A stretch of DNA of 64,000 bases from Klebsiella terrigena (GTDB lineage Bacteria > Pseudomonadota > Gammaproteobacteria > Enterobacterales > Enterobacteriaceae): NCBI RefSeq assembly GCF_006539725.1, contig NZ_BJNO01000001.1, forward strand, positions 372,001-436,000, read 5' to 3'. The notes under the pieces were generated by a model. That model was not told the DNA's origin and did not search any database. It saw nothing but the letters and a program-made list of their open reading frames with translations. The translations under genes were made by a program, and so were the position numbers. The stretch's first letter is position 1, and every line of letters begins with the position of its first letter. Of this stretch, positions 1-10,568 are shown piece after piece.

Positions 1-867
<867 letters not shown>

Positions 868-883
868 GCACAGGACAATCATC

Positions 884-2332
884 ATGACCAACGCAACAGG
901 CGAACGTAATCTCGCGCTAATCCAGGAGGTCCTGGAAGTCTTTCCCGAAACCGCGCGTAAAGAGCGCAGAAAGCACATGATGGTCAGCGATCCGCAAATG
1001 GAGAGCGTCGGCAAGTGCATTATCTCTAACCGTAAATCGCAGCCCGGGGTGATGACCGTGCGCGGCTGCGCCTACGCCGGCTCCAAAGGGGTGGTATTCG
1101 GGCCCATTAAGGATATGGCCCATATCTCCCACGGGCCGGTCGGCTGCGGGCAGTACTCGCGCGCCGGGCGTCGCAACTACTTCACCGGGGTCAGCGGCGT
1201 CGACAGCTTCGGCACCCTCAACTTCACCTCCGATTTTCAGGAGCGCGACATCGTCTTCGGCGGTGATAAAAAGCTCACTAAGCTGATTGAAGAGATGGAG
1301 CTGCTGTTCCCGCTCACCAAGGGCATCACCATCCAGTCGGAATGCCCGGTGGGGCTTATCGGCGATGATATCAGCGCGGTCGCCAACGCCAGCAGCAAGG
1401 CGCTGGATAAGCCGGTGATCCCGGTGCGCTGCGAAGGATTTCGCGGCGTATCGCAGTCGCTGGGGCACCATATCGCCAACGACGTGGTTCGCGACTGGGT
1501 GCTCAATAATCGTGAGGGGCAGCCGTTTGCCTCCACCCCTTACGATGTGGCAATCATCGGCGATTACAACATCGGTGGCGACGCCTGGGCCTCGCGCATT
1601 CTGCTCGAAGAGATGGGCCTGCGGGTGGTCGCCCAGTGGTCCGGCGACGGCACCCTGGTTGAGATGGAGAACACCCCTTTCGTTAAGCTGAATCTGGTCC
1701 ACTGCTACCGTTCGATGAACTACATCGCCCGGCACATGGAAGAAAAGCATCAGATCCCGTGGATGGAGTACAACTTCTTCGGCCCGACCAAAATCGCCGA
1801 ATCGCTGCGCAAAATTGCCGACCAGTTTGACGACGTCATTCGCGCCAACGCCGAGAAGGTGATCGCCAAATACGAGGGGCAAATGGCGGCGATTATCGCC
1901 AAATATCGCCCGCGGCTGGAGGGGCGCAAGGTGCTGCTCTATATGGGCGGCCTGCGTCCGCGGCACGTCATTGGCGCCTATGAAGATCTCGGCATGGAGA
2001 TCGTCGCCGCCGGCTATGAGTTTGCCCATAACGACGACTACGACCGCACCCTGCCGGACCTTAAGGAAGGCACCCTGCTGTTCGATGACGCCAGCAGCTA
2101 CGAGCTGGAGGCGTTTGTCAAAGCGCTGAAGCCCGACCTTATCGGCTCCGGGATCAAGGAGAAATATATCTTCCAGAAAATGGGGGTTCCGTTCCGCCAG
2201 ATGCATTCGTGGGACTACTCCGGCCCGTACCACGGCTACGATGGTTTCGCCATTTTTGCCCGCGATATGGATATGACCCTAAACAACCCGGCGTGGAACG
2301 AACTGATCGCCCCGTGGCTGAAGTCTGCGTGA
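884..2332 (+). CDS. nifD: Nitrogenase MoFe protein alpha chain NifD
   Basis: Alpha subunit of dinitrogenase, carrying FeMo-cofactor. The start ATG at 884 gives [10 protein letters not shown], the usual Klebsiella N-terminus, and 482 residues; an in-frame upstream ATG at 833 lies inside nifH and is not used. P-cluster cysteines are C62 (RGCAYAG), C88 (VGCGQYS) and C154 (SECPVG). FeMo-co ligands are C274 (VHCYRSMNY) and H441 (QMHSWDYSG), matching C275 and H442 of the Azotobacter protein. All catalytic residues are intact. Second gene of the nifHDKTY operon. Confidence 0.98.
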   Translation: MTNATGERNLALIQEVLEVFPETARKERRKHMMVSDPQMESVGKCIISNRKSQPGVMTVRGCAYAGSKGVVFGPIKDMAHISHGPVGCGQYSRAGRRNYFTGVSGVDSFGTLNFTSDFQERDIVFGGDKKLTKLIEEMELLFPLTKGITIQSECPVGLIGDDISAVANASSKALDKPVIPVRCEGFRGVSQSLGHHIANDVVRDWVLNNREGQPFASTPYDVAIIGDYNIGGDAWASRILLEEMGLRVVAQWSGDGTLVEMENTPFVKLNLVHCYRSMNYIARHMEEKHQIPWMEYNFFGPTKIAESLRKIADQFDDVIRANAEKVIAKYEGQMAAIIAKYRPRLEGRKVLLYMGGLRPRHVIGAYEDLGMEIVAAGYEFAHNDDYDRTLPDLKEGTLLFDDASSYELEAFVKALKPDLIGSGIKEKYIFQKMGVPFRQMHSWDYSGPYHGYDGFAIFARDMDMTLNNPAWNELIAPWLKSA

Positions 2333-2387
2333 TTGCCCATTTACTGTCCCGTTAGTTCACCGATTTGTGGCGCGGGAGGAGAACACC

Positions 2388-3950
2388 ATGAGCCAAACGA
2401 TTGATAAAATTGATAGCTGTTATCCGCTATTCGAACAGGACGAATACCAGGAGATGTTCCGCAGTAAGCGGATACTGGAAGAGGCGCACGATGCGCAGCG
2501 CGTGCAGGAGGTTTTCGCCTGGACCACCACCGCCGAATATGAAGCGCTGAACTTTCAGCGCGAGGCGCTGACCGTTGACCCGGCGAAAGCCTGTCAGCCC
2601 CTTGGGGCGGTGCTCTGCTCGCTGGGGTTTGCTAATACCCTGCCCTATGTTCACGGCTCCCAGGGGTGCGTGGCCTATTTTCGCACCTACTTTAACCGCC
2701 ATTTCAAAGAGCCGATCGCCTGCGTATCCGACTCGATGACCGAAGACGCGGCGGTCTTCGGCGGCAACAACAATATGAATCTCGGGCTGCAGAACGCCAG
2801 CGCGCTCTACAAACCGGAGATCATCGCGGTCTCTACTACCTGCATGGCGGAGGTTATCGGCGACGATCTGCAGGCGTTTATCGCCAACGCCAAAAAGGAC
2901 GGTTTTGTCGATAGCAGCATTGCCGTGCCGCACGCCCATACGCCAAGCTTTATCGGCAGCCACGTCACCGGCTGGGACAATATGTTCGAAGGGTTCGCCA
3001 AAACCTTTACCGCCGGCTATGAAGGGCAGCCGGGCAAGCTGCAAAAGCTCAACCTGGTGACTGGCTTTGAGACCTATCTCGGCAACTTCCGCGTGCTGAA
3101 GCGGATGATGGCGCAGATGGCGGTGCCGTGCAGCCTGCTCTCCGACCCGTCGGAGGTCCTTGATACCCCCGCCGACGGCCACTATCGGATGTATGCCGGC
3201 GGCACCACCCAGCAGGAGATGAAGGAGGCACCGGACGCCATCGATACGCTGCTCCTGCAGCCGTGGCAGCTGCTGAAAAGCAAAAAAGTGGTGCAGGAGA
3301 TGTGGCGCCAGCCGGCAACCGACGTGGCGGTCCCGCTGGGGTTAGCCGCCACCGACGAGCTGCTGATGACCGTCAGCCAGCTCAGCGGCAAGCCGATTAC
3401 CGACGCCCTCACCCTTGAGCGCGGGCGGCTGGTCGACATGATGCTCGACTCCCACACCTGGCTGCATGGCAAGAAATTTGGCCTCTACGGCGACCCTGAC
3501 TTTGTGATGGGGCTGACCCGCTTCCTGCTGGAGCTCGGCTGCGAGCCAACGGTTATCCTCAGCCATAACGCCAACAAACGCTGGCTGAAGGCGATGAAGA
3601 AAATGCTGGAGGCCTCGCCCTACGGCCGCGACAGCGAAGTGTTCATCAACTGCGATTTGTGGCACTTCCGTTCGCTGATGTTCACCCGTCAGCCGGACTT
3701 TATGATAGGCAACTCCTACGGCAAATTTATCCAGCGCGACACCCTGGCGAAGGGCAAAGCCTTTGAAGTTCCGCTTATTCGCCTCGGCTTTCCGCTGTTC
3801 GACCGTCATCATCTGCACCGCCAGACCACCTGGGGCTATGAAGGCGCGATGAACATCGTTACCACGCTGGTAAACGCCGTGCTGGAGAAACTGGATAACG
3901 ACACCAGCCAGTTAGGCAAAACCGACTATAGCTTCGACCTCGTCCGTTAA
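2388..3950 (+). CDS. nifK: Nitrogenase MoFe protein beta chain NifK
   Basis: Beta subunit of dinitrogenase; shares the P-cluster with NifD. The ATG at 2388 follows a strong GGGAGGAG ribosome site and gives 520 residues starting MSQTIDKIDS; an earlier in-frame ATG (2367) lacks such a site. P-cluster cysteines are C69 (KACQPLG), C94 (SQGCVAYF) and C152 (TTCMAEVIGDD). The C-terminus TDYSFDLVR is that of Klebsiella NifK. There are 55 bases after nifD and a hairpin follows the stop codon. Confidence 0.98.
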   Translation: MSQTIDKIDSCYPLFEQDEYQEMFRSKRILEEAHDAQRVQEVFAWTTTAEYEALNFQREALTVDPAKACQPLGAVLCSLGFANTLPYVHGSQGCVAYFRTYFNRHFKEPIACVSDSMTEDAAVFGGNNNMNLGLQNASALYKPEIIAVSTTCMAEVIGDDLQAFIANAKKDGFVDSSIAVPHAHTPSFIGSHVTGWDNMFEGFAKTFTAGYEGQPGKLQKLNLVTGFETYLGNFRVLKRMMAQMAVPCSLLSDPSEVLDTPADGHYRMYAGGTTQQEMKEAPDAIDTLLLQPWQLLKSKKVVQEMWRQPATDVAVPLGLAATDELLMTVSQLSGKPITDALTLERGRLVDMMLDSHTWLHGKKFGLYGDPDFVMGLTRFLLELGCEPTVILSHNANKRWLKAMKKMLEASPYGRDSEVFINCDLWHFRSLMFTRQPDFMIGNSYGKFIQRDTLAKGKAFEVPLIRLGFPLFDRHHLHRQTTWGYEGAMNIVTTLVNAVLEKLDNDTSQLGKTDYSFDLVR

Positions 3951-3959
3951 CCATTAGCC

Positions 3960-3977
3960 GCCCCGCGCAAGCGGGGC
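3960..3977 (+). other. Hairpin in nifK-nifT gap
   Basis: GCCCCGC-GCAA-GCGGGGC forms a 7-bp GC-rich stem with a GNRA-type tetraloop directly after nifK. There is no T-tract, so it is more likely an mRNA-stabilising or processing element that raises nifHDK over nifTY expression than a full terminator. That role is inference. Confidence 0.6.
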
Positions 3978-3989
3978 CTGGAGGGGCCT

Positions 3990-4208
3990 ATGGCCATCGT
4001 GATTTTTCGTGAGCGCGGCGCGGATCTGTATGCCTATATCGCCAGGCGGGATCTGGAGGCGCGGGTGATACAGATTGAGCATAACGACGTTGACCGCTGG
4101 GGCGGCGCAATCTCGCTGGAAGGCGGCGGACGCTACTACGTCAGCCCGCAGCCGGAGCGGCCCACCTTCCCGATAAGCCTGCGGGCCACCCGCAGTACGC
4201 TGATATAA
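3990..4208 (+). CDS. nifT: NifT/FixU family protein
   Basis: Small 72-residue NifT, starting MAIVIFRERGADLYAYIA, with the family's compact beta-rich pattern (WGGAISLEGGGRYYV). Its precise biochemical role is unknown and mutants usually fix nitrogen. The ATG follows GGAGGGG closely. It lies between nifK and nifY as in all Klebsiella clusters and is presumably cotranscribed from the nifH promoter. Confidence 0.93.
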   Translation: MAIVIFRERGADLYAYIARRDLEARVIQIEHNDVDRWGGAISLEGGGRYYVSPQPERPTFPISLRATRSTLI

Positions 4209-4218
4209 GGAGCCGGCG

Positions 4219-4881
4219 ATGTCCGACAACGATACCCTTTTCTGGCGCCTGCTGGCGCTGTTCCAGACGCTGCCGGATCTGCCGCCGGCGCAAATCTTAG
4301 ACTGGCTGGCGCAGGAGAGCGGCGAGACCCTGACCCCGGAGCGCCTGGCCACCTTAACGCAGCCGCGCCTCGCCGCCGCCTTTCCGTCAACCACTGCCGT
4401 GATGTCCCCCGCCCGCTGGTCGCGGGTGATGGCCTGCCTGCGGGGCGCGCTGCCCGTTCATCTGAGCATCGCCCGCCCCGCGCAGCGGACGCCGCAGCTG
4501 CTGGCCGCATTCTGCTCCCAGGACGGCCTGCTCATTAACGGCCACTTCGGCCAGGGGCGTCTGTTCTTTATCTATGCCTTTGATGAGCAAGGCGGCTGGC
4601 TGCACGATCTGCGCCGCTATCCGTCAGCGCCGGATAGCCAGGAGGCCAGCGAAGTACGCGCCCGGCTGGTTGACGATTGTCAGCTGCTGTTCTGCCAGGA
4701 GATCGGCGGTCCCGCCGCCGCCCGGCTGATCCGCCACCAGATCCATCCGATGAAAGCGCCGCCCGGCACCGCTATTCAGGCCCAGTGCGAGGCCATCAAC
4801 ACCCTGCTGGCCGGGCGCCTGCCGCCGTGGCTGGCGAAGCGACTTCACAGGGATAACCCGCTGCAGGAGCGCGTCTTTTAA
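4219..4881 (+). CDS. nifY: Nitrogenase maturation protein NifY
   Basis: 220-residue NifY, which in Klebsiella binds cofactor-deficient apo-dinitrogenase and helps FeMo-co insertion. The N-terminal part (about 1-90) is a helical region; the C-terminal part (about 95-210) is the NifX-like dinitrogenase iron-molybdenum cofactor-binding fold ([20 protein letters not shown] and later [18 protein letters not shown]). It starts 10 bases after nifT behind GGAG and is the last gene of nifHDKTY; a terminator follows. Confidence 0.95.
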   Translation: MSDNDTLFWRLLALFQTLPDLPPAQILDWLAQESGETLTPERLATLTQPRLAAAFPSTTAVMSPARWSRVMACLRGALPVHLSIARPAQRTPQLLAAFCSQDGLLINGHFGQGRLFFIYAFDEQGGWLHDLRRYPSAPDSQEASEVRARLVDDCQLLFCQEIGGPAAARLIRHQIHPMKAPPGTAIQAQCEAINTLLAGRLPPWLAKRLHRDNPLQERVF

Positions 4882-4901
4882 CCCCCTGTTATTTGCCCGT
4901 T

Positions 4902-4927
4902 GCCCGCCGACCCCGCGGGCTTTTTTT
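4902..4927 (+). terminator. Intrinsic terminator after nifY
   Basis: GCCCGC (4902-4907) pairs with GCGGGC (4915-4920) over a 7-base loop and is followed by seven T. It ends the nifHDKTY transcript about 20 bases after nifY and separates it from the nifE promoter. Confidence 0.85.
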
Positions 4928-4974
4928 CTCGCCCCGCTCCACGACCCACAACATTCTCGTTCGATTGTGGGCTT

Positions 4975-4990
4975 TGTCGCAAAGCTCACA
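4975..4990 (+). promoter_or_regulatory. NifA upstream activator site for nifE
   Basis: TGT-N10-ACA (TGT 4975-4977, ACA 4988-4990) matches the NifA binding consensus exactly. It lies about 35 bases upstream of the GG of the nifE sigma-54 element, closer than the sites of nifU and nifB. Confidence 0.8.
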
Positions 4991-5023
4991 AGACTTTTTC
5001 TTTAAAAATCAATGTTCACCGCG

Positions 5024-5039
5024 TGGATCGCGAATTGCA
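5024..5039 (+). promoter_or_regulatory. Sigma-54 (-24/-12) promoter of nifENX
   Basis: TGGATCGCGAATTGCA contains GG (5025-5026), ten bases, then GC (5037-5038), the invariant RpoN spacing. A start site near 5050 would leave a leader of about 26 bases before nifE. Confidence 0.85.
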
Positions 5040-5075
5040 TTTCCATCATCATCCCCCACGGTCAACGAGGTCACT

Positions 5076-6449
5076 ATGAAGGGAAATGAAATTCTGGCGC
5101 TGCTGGATGAGCCCGCCTGCGAACATAACCATAAACAGAAGTCCGGCTGTAGCGCGCCAAAACCCGGCGCCACCGCCGGCGGCTGCGCGTTCGACGGCGC
5201 CCAGATAACCCTGCTGCCCATCGCCGACGTGGCGCATCTGGTGCACGGCCCCATCGGCTGCGCCGGCAGCTCATGGGATAACCGCGGCAGCATGAGCTCC
5301 GGGCCGAATATAAACCGGCTGGGGTTCACCACCGATCTTAATGAGCAGGATGTGATCATGGGCCGCGGCGAACGCCGCCTGTTTCACGCGGTTCGCCATA
5401 TCGTCACCCGCTACCGCCCGGCGGCGGTCTTTATCTACAACACCTGCGTGCCGGCAATGGAGGGCGACGACCTGGAGGCGGTTTGCCAGGCTGCGCAGAC
5501 CGCCACCGGCGTGCCGGTTATCGCTATCGACGCCGCCGGTTTTTACGGCAGTAAAAACCTCGGCAACCGACTGGCCGGCGAGGTGATGGTCAAGCGGGTT
5601 ATCGGCCAGCGCGAACCGGCCCCCTGGCCGGAGGCATCCCCGTTCGCCCCGGAGCATCGCCACGACGTTGGCCTGATCGGCGAATTTAATATCGCCGGGG
5701 AGTTCTGGCACATTCAGCCGCTGCTCGATGAGCTGGGGATCCGCGTGCTCGGCAGCCTCTCCGGCGACGGCCGCTTTGCTGAAATCCAGACCATGCACCG
5801 GGCGCAGGCCAATATGCTGGTCTGCTCGCGGGCGTTAATTAACGTCGCCAGATCGCTGGAGCAGCGCTACGGCACCCCGTGGTTCGAAGGCAGCTTCTAC
5901 GGCATCCGCGCGACCTCCGACGCCCTGCGTCAGCTGGCGGCCCTGCTGGGCGATGACGACCTGTGCCGCCGCACCGAGGCGCTGATTGCGCGCGAGGAGC
6001 AGGCGGCGGAGCTGGCGCTCAGGCCGTGGCGCGAGCAGCTGCGCGGGCGCAAAGCGCTGCTCTACACCGGCGGCGTTAAATCCTGGTCGGTGGTGTCGGC
6101 GCTGCAGGATCTGGGGATGAGCGTGGTGGCGACCGGCACGCGCAAATCCACCGAGGAAGATAAACAGCGGATCCGCGAGCTGATGGGCGAAGAGGCGGTC
6201 ATGCTCGACGAAGGCAACGCCCGCACCCTGCTGGACGTGGTCTATCGCTACCAGGCCGACCTGATGATCGCCGGCGGGCGCAATATGTACACCGCCTACA
6301 AGGCCCGGCTGCCGTTTCTCGATATCAATCAGGAACGCGAGCACGCCTTCGCCGGCTATCAGGGCATCGTCACCCTCGCCCGTCAGATCTGCCAGACCAT
6401 CAATAGCCCGGTCTGGCCGCAAACCCATTCCCGCGCCCCCTGGCACTAA
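5076..6449 (+). CDS. nifE: FeMo-cofactor scaffold protein NifE
   Basis: NifE forms with NifN the alpha2beta2 scaffold on which the NifB-cofactor is matured to FeMo-co; it is a NifD paralogue. The ATG at 5076 gives 457 residues starting [13 protein letters not shown], the Klebsiella length; the open frame upstream reaches into promoter and terminator and is not coding. Scaffold cysteines are visible in [17 protein letters not shown] and [11 protein letters not shown], equivalent to the three P-cluster cysteines of NifD. The C-terminal part keeps [14 protein letters not shown] and [17 protein letters not shown] cofactor-handling segments. First gene of nifENX. Confidence 0.97.
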   Translation: MKGNEILALLDEPACEHNHKQKSGCSAPKPGATAGGCAFDGAQITLLPIADVAHLVHGPIGCAGSSWDNRGSMSSGPNINRLGFTTDLNEQDVIMGRGERRLFHAVRHIVTRYRPAAVFIYNTCVPAMEGDDLEAVCQAAQTATGVPVIAIDAAGFYGSKNLGNRLAGEVMVKRVIGQREPAPWPEASPFAPEHRHDVGLIGEFNIAGEFWHIQPLLDELGIRVLGSLSGDGRFAEIQTMHRAQANMLVCSRALINVARSLEQRYGTPWFEGSFYGIRATSDALRQLAALLGDDDLCRRTEALIAREEQAAELALRPWREQLRGRKALLYTGGVKSWSVVSALQDLGMSVVATGTRKSTEEDKQRIRELMGEEAVMLDEGNARTLLDVVYRYQADLMIAGGRNMYTAYKARLPFLDINQEREHAFAGYQGIVTLARQICQTINSPVWPQTHSRAPWH

Positions 6450-6459
6450 GGAGCACAGC

Positions 6460-7845
6460 ATGGCAGAAATTTTTCGCACCGATAAACCGCTGGCGGTCAG
6501 TCCGGTTAAAACCGGCCAGCCGCTCGGCGCAATCCTCGCCAGCCTCGGGATCGGACACTGCATCCCGCTGGTCCACGGCGCGCAGGGCTGCAGCGCCTTC
6601 GCCAAGGTCTTTTTTATTCAGCACTTCCATGATCCGGTGCCTCTACAGTCGACGGCGATGGACCCGACCTCGACGATTATGGGCGCGGACGGCAATATCT
6701 TTACCGCCCTCGACACCCTGTGCCAGCGCAACACTCCGCAGGCCATCGTCCTGCTCAGCACCGGGCTGTCGGAGGCCCAGGGCAGCGACATGTCCCGGAT
6801 CGTGCGCCAGTTCCGCGAGGAGTATCCCCGGCATAAAGGGGTGGCGATATTGACGGTCAACAGCCCTGATTTTTATGGCTCGATGGAAAACGGCTTCAGC
6901 GCCGTGCTGGAGAGCGTCATCGAGCAGTGGGTCGCGCCGACGCCGCGCGCCGGCCAGCGAAATCGCCGGGTCAACCTGCTGGTGAGCCACCTCTGCTCCC
7001 CCGGCGATATCGAGCTGCTGCGCCGCTACGTGGAGGCCTTCGGCCTGCAGGCGACGATCCTGCCGGACCTCGCACAATCGATGGACGGGCATCTCGCGCA
7101 GGGGGATTTTTCGCCGGTCACCCAGGGCGGGACGCCGCTGCGCCAGATAGAGCAGATGGGGCAGAGCCTGTGCAGCTTCGCCATCGGCGCCTCGCTGAGC
7201 CGGGCCTCCTCCCTGCTGGCCCGGCGCAGCCACGGCGAGGTTATCGCCCTGCCGCACCTGATGACCCTTGAGCACTGCGATACGTTCATCCATCAGCTGG
7301 CGAAGATTTCCGGGCGCGGCGTTCCGCAGTGGATTGAGCGCCAGCGTGGACAGCTGCAGGACGCGATGATCGACTGCCACATGTGGCTCCAGGACCAGCG
7401 CATGGCGATGGCGGCAGAAGGCGATCTGCTGGCAGCGTGGTGCGATTTTGCCGCCAGCCAGGGAATGCGCCCAGGTCCGCTGGTCGCCCCCACCGGCCAT
7501 CCCAGCCTGCGCCAGCTGCCGGTCGAACGCGTGGTGCCGGGAGATCTGGAGGATCTGCAAACCCTGCTCTGTTCGCAGCCCGCCGACCTGCTGGTGGCCA
7601 ATTCTCACGCCTGCGACCTGGCGGAACAGTTCGCGCTACCGCTGATCCGCGCCGGCTTCCCTCTCTTTGACCGCCTCGGCGAGTTCCGCCGGGTACGACA
7701 GGGCTACAGCGGGATACGCGATACGCTGTTTGAACTGGCCAACCTGATGCGCGAGCGCCACCGCCACGTCGCCCTTTACCGCTCACCGCTGCGCCAGAAC
7801 GCCGAACCGCCCTTCACCCCAGGAGCCGATTATGCCGCCCATTAA
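6460..7845 (+). CDS. nifN: FeMo-cofactor scaffold protein NifN
   Basis: NifN, 461 residues, partner of NifE and paralogue of NifK. It starts MAEIFRTDKPLAVSPVKTG, 10 bases after nifE behind AAGGAG. The cysteine of VHGAQGCSAFAKV (near residue 44) corresponds to the middle P-cluster cysteine of NifK, whereas the third cysteine position is absent, as is normal for NifN. Its 3' end overlaps nifX by 14 bases, suggesting translational coupling. Confidence 0.97.
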   Translation: MAEIFRTDKPLAVSPVKTGQPLGAILASLGIGHCIPLVHGAQGCSAFAKVFFIQHFHDPVPLQSTAMDPTSTIMGADGNIFTALDTLCQRNTPQAIVLLSTGLSEAQGSDMSRIVRQFREEYPRHKGVAILTVNSPDFYGSMENGFSAVLESVIEQWVAPTPRAGQRNRRVNLLVSHLCSPGDIELLRRYVEAFGLQATILPDLAQSMDGHLAQGDFSPVTQGGTPLRQIEQMGQSLCSFAIGASLSRASSLLARRSHGEVIALPHLMTLEHCDTFIHQLAKISGRGVPQWIERQRGQLQDAMIDCHMWLQDQRMAMAAEGDLLAAWCDFAASQGMRPGPLVAPTGHPSLRQLPVERVVPGDLEDLQTLLCSQPADLLVANSHACDLAEQFALPLIRAGFPLFDRLGEFRRVRQGYSGIRDTLFELANLMRERHRHVALYRSPLRQNAEPPFTPGADYAAH

Positions 7846-8302
7846 CCGCCAGTTTGACATGGTCCATTCCGACGAGTGGTCCATGAAGGTCGCTTTTGCC
7901 AGCTCCGACTATCGCCACGTCGACCGCCACTTTGGCGCCACGCCGCGGCTGGTGGTGTATGGCGTCAAGGCGGATCGGGTCACCCTGATCAGGGTGGTTG
8001 ATTTCACGGTCGAAAGCGGCCATCAGGCGGAGAGGATCGGCCCACGGATCCACGCCCTTGAGGACTGCGTCACCCTGTTCTGCGTCGCCATCGGCGATGC
8101 GATTTTTCGCCAGCTGCTGCAGGTTGGCGTGCGCGCAGAACGCGTGCCCGCCGACACCAAAATTGTCGATTTACTGCAGGAGATCCAGCTCTACTGGTAC
8201 GCCAAAGAGCAGCGTAAAAGCGCCCGCAGGCGCGACCCGGAGCGCTTTACCCGGCTGCTCGAGGAGCAGGAGTGGCGGGAGGATCGCGACCCGCGGGGCT
8301 AA
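7832..8302 (+). CDS. nifX: Cofactor carrier NifX
   Basis: 156-residue NifX, a small carrier that binds NifB-co and FeMo-co precursors and passes them between NifB, NifEN and storage. The N-terminal extension MPPINRQFDMVHSDEW precedes the NifX/NafY core (MKVAFASSDYRHVDRHFG to LLQEIQLYWYAKEQRK). The start at 7832 lies inside nifN behind CAGGAG; length equals the classical Klebsiella protein. The C-terminal tail is charged (ERFTRLLEEQEWREDRDPR). Last gene of nifENX; the nifU NifA site lies 13 bases after its stop. Confidence 0.96.
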   Translation: MPPINRQFDMVHSDEWSMKVAFASSDYRHVDRHFGATPRLVVYGVKADRVTLIRVVDFTVESGHQAERIGPRIHALEDCVTLFCVAIGDAIFRQLLQVGVRAERVPADTKIVDLLQEIQLYWYAKEQRKSARRRDPERFTRLLEEQEWREDRDPRG

Positions 8303-8314
8303 CCCTGTCGTTTC

Positions 8315-8330
8315 TGTGACAAACCCCACA
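8315..8330 (+). promoter_or_regulatory. NifA upstream activator site for nifU
   Basis: TGT (8315-8317), ten bases, ACA (8328-8330): exact NifA consensus. It lies 75 bases upstream of the GG of the nifU sigma-54 promoter. Confidence 0.8.
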
Positions 8331-8403
8331 AAAAATAGCGACACTGTCGGGCGGTATTGTCAGATGTGGATTCTAAGTATCTAAAAATAAACGCATTTAC
8401 GCA

Positions 8404-8419
8404 TTGGTACTGCATTTGC
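8404..8419 (+). promoter_or_regulatory. Sigma-54 promoter of nifUSVWZM
   Basis: TTGGTACTGCATTTGC has GG (8406-8407) - N10 - GC (8418-8419). It differs from the nifB promoter core at one of sixteen bases. The leader to nifU would be about 65 bases. Confidence 0.85.
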
Positions 8420-8497
8420 TTGTTGATCGCTACCACCGCGCTTTCTGCGGTGGAACGCGCCCCGGCGTTTTCCGTCATCATCCCTGGAGCTGACAGC

Positions 8498-9322
8498 ATG
8501 TGGAATTACTCCGAGAAAGTGAAAGACCATTTTTTTAATCCCCGCAACGCGCGCGTGGTGGACAACGCCAACGCGGTGGGCGATGTCGGTTCATTGAGCT
8601 GCGGCGACGCGCTGCGCCTGATGCTGCGCGTTGACCCGCAAACTGAAATTATCGAGGAGGCCGGGTTCCAGACCTTTGGCTGCGGCAGCGCGATCGCCTC
8701 CTCTTCCGCGCTGACGGAGCTGATCGTCGGCCGCACGCTGGCCGAAGCCGCAGAGGTCACCAACCAGCAGATCGCCGACTACCTCGACGGACTGCCGCCG
8801 CAGAAAATGCACTGCTCGGTGATGGGCCAGGAGGCGCTGCGTGCGGCCATCGCCAACTTTCGCGGCGAGAGCCTCGACGAAGAGCATGAAGAGGGTCGGC
8901 TGATTTGCAAATGCTTCGGCGTCGATGAAGGGCATATCCGCCGCGCGGTGCTCAACAACGGCCTGACGACGCTTGAGGAGGTGATTAACTACACCAAAGC
9001 CGGCGGCGGCTGCACCTCCTGCCATGAACAAATCGAGCTGGCGCTGGCGGCGATCCTCGCCGAACGGCCGCAGAAGCCCCTCCCCGTCGCCAGCGGCAAA
9101 GATCCGCACTGGCAGAGCGTGGTCGACACCATCGCCGAACTGCGCCCGCATATTCAGGCCGACGGCGGGGATATGTCCCTGCTCAACGTCGCCAACCACC
9201 AGGTCACCGTCAGCCTTTCCGGCAGCTGCAGCGGCTGCATGATGACCGACATGACCCTGGCCTGGCTGCAGCAAAAGCTGATGGAACGTACCGGCTGTTA
9301 TATGGAAGTGGTGGCGGCATAG
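8498..9322 (+). CDS. nifU: Fe-S cluster scaffold NifU
   Basis: 274-residue NifU on which [4Fe-4S] clusters are built for NifH and NifB. Three domains are visible: an N-terminal IscU-like domain ([15 protein letters not shown]; cysteines in [18 protein letters not shown] and MHCSVMG), a central [2Fe-2S] BFD-like domain ([14 protein letters not shown] to [10 protein letters not shown]), and a C-terminal Nfu domain with the CxxC of [11 protein letters not shown]. All cluster residues are present. The ATG at 8498 follows CTGGAGCTGAC; the open frame upstream covers the promoter and is not coding. Confidence 0.97.
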   Translation: MWNYSEKVKDHFFNPRNARVVDNANAVGDVGSLSCGDALRLMLRVDPQTEIIEEAGFQTFGCGSAIASSSALTELIVGRTLAEAAEVTNQQIADYLDGLPPQKMHCSVMGQEALRAAIANFRGESLDEEHEEGRLICKCFGVDEGHIRRAVLNNGLTTLEEVINYTKAGGGCTSCHEQIELALAAILAERPQKPLPVASGKDPHWQSVVDTIAELRPHIQADGGDMSLLNVANHQVTVSLSGSCSGCMMTDMTLAWLQQKLMERTGCYMEVVAA

Positions 9323-9352
9323 GCCGCGGTTAACTGACCCAAGGGGGACAAG

Positions 9353-10555
9353 ATGAAACAGGTTTATCTCGATAACAACGCCACCACCCGGTTAGACCCG
9401 ATGGTTCTCGAAGCGATGATGCCCTTTTTAACCGATTTTTACGGCAATCCCTCGTCCATTCATGATTTTGGCATTCCGGCCCAGGCGGCGCTGGAGCGGG
9501 CGCATCAGCAGGCAGCGGCGCTGCTCGGGGCGGAGTATCCCAGTGAGATAATTTTTACCTCCTGCGCCACCGAGGCCACCGCTACCGCCATCGCCTCGGC
9601 GGTGGCCCTGATGCCGGAGCGGCGGGAGATCGTCACCACCGCGGTTGAGCATCCGGCGACGCTGGCAGTCTGCGAGCACCTGGAGCGCCAGGGCTATCTG
9701 ATCCACCGTATCGCGGTAGACGGCAACGGCGCGCTGGATATGGCGCAGTTCCGGGCGGCGCTCACTCCCCGGGTCGCGCTGGTCAGCGTGATGTGGGCGA
9801 ATAACGAAACCGGCGTCATTTTCCCGGTGGTCGAAATGGCGGAGCTGGCCCATCAACAGGGCGCGCTGTTCCACTGCGACGCGGTGCAGGCGGTGGGCAA
9901 GCTGCCGATAGCGGTCGGCAAAACCGCCATCGACATGCTCTCCTGCTCGGCGCATAAGTTTCACGGCCCGAAGGGCGTCGGCTGCCTCTATCTGCGGCGG
10001 GGAACGCGCTTTCGCCCGCTGCTGCGCGGCGGCCATCAGGAGTACGGGCGACGGGCCGGAACGGAAAACATCTCCGGGATCGTCGGCATGGGCGCGGCCT
10101 GCGAGCTGGCGCAGATCCATCTGCCGGGCATGGCGCAAACCGGCCTGCTGCGCGATCGCCTCGAACGGCGCCTGCAGGCCTGCGTCCCATCGGTCATGGT
10201 GATGGGCGGCGGCCAGCCGCGGGTGCCCGGCACGCTGAATCTGGCCTTTGAGTTTATTGAAGGTGAAGCGATCCTGCTGCTGCTGAATCAGGTCGGGATT
10301 GCCGCCTCCAGCGGCAGCGCCTGCACCTCTGGCTCGCTGGAGCCCTCGCACGTGATGCGGGCGATGAATATTCCCTACACCGCGGCCCACGGCACCATCC
10401 GTTTCTCCCTCTCGCGCTACACCCGGGAAAAAGAGATGGATTACGTCATTGCCATGCTGCCGCCGATTGTTGAACGCCTGCGGGCGCTGTCGCCCTACTG
10501 GCAGGACGGCAGGCCGCATCCGACGGCGGACGCATTTACGCCGGTTTATGGCTAA
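9353..10555 (+). CDS. nifS: Cysteine desulfurase NifS
   Basis: PLP-dependent cysteine desulfurase that supplies sulfur to NifU. It is 400 residues and starts [18 protein letters not shown], the usual NifS/IscS opening. The PLP lysine is in [14 protein letters not shown] and the persulfide cysteine in [14 protein letters not shown]. The ATG follows AAGGGGGAC. It lies 30 bases after nifU in the usual order. Confidence 0.97.
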   Translation: MKQVYLDNNATTRLDPMVLEAMMPFLTDFYGNPSSIHDFGIPAQAALERAHQQAAALLGAEYPSEIIFTSCATEATATAIASAVALMPERREIVTTAVEHPATLAVCEHLERQGYLIHRIAVDGNGALDMAQFRAALTPRVALVSVMWANNETGVIFPVVEMAELAHQQGALFHCDAVQAVGKLPIAVGKTAIDMLSCSAHKFHGPKGVGCLYLRRGTRFRPLLRGGHQEYGRRAGTENISGIVGMGAACELAQIHLPGMAQTGLLRDRLERRLQACVPSVMVMGGGQPRVPGTLNLAFEFIEGEAILLLLNQVGIAASSGSACTSGSLEPSHVMRAMNIPYTAAHGTIRFSLSRYTREKEMDYVIAMLPPIVERLRALSPYWQDGRPHPTADAFTPVYG

Positions 10556-10568
10556 GGCGGAGACGACG

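Noticed and set aside
4893..5075. In-frame upstream extension of nifE
   Set aside because: Would begin at the nifY terminator and run through the NifA site and the sigma-54 promoter; the ATG at 5076 matches the known NifE start.
8357..8497. In-frame upstream extension of nifU
   Set aside because: Covers the nifU promoter; the NifU family begins at [13 protein letters not shown] (8498).
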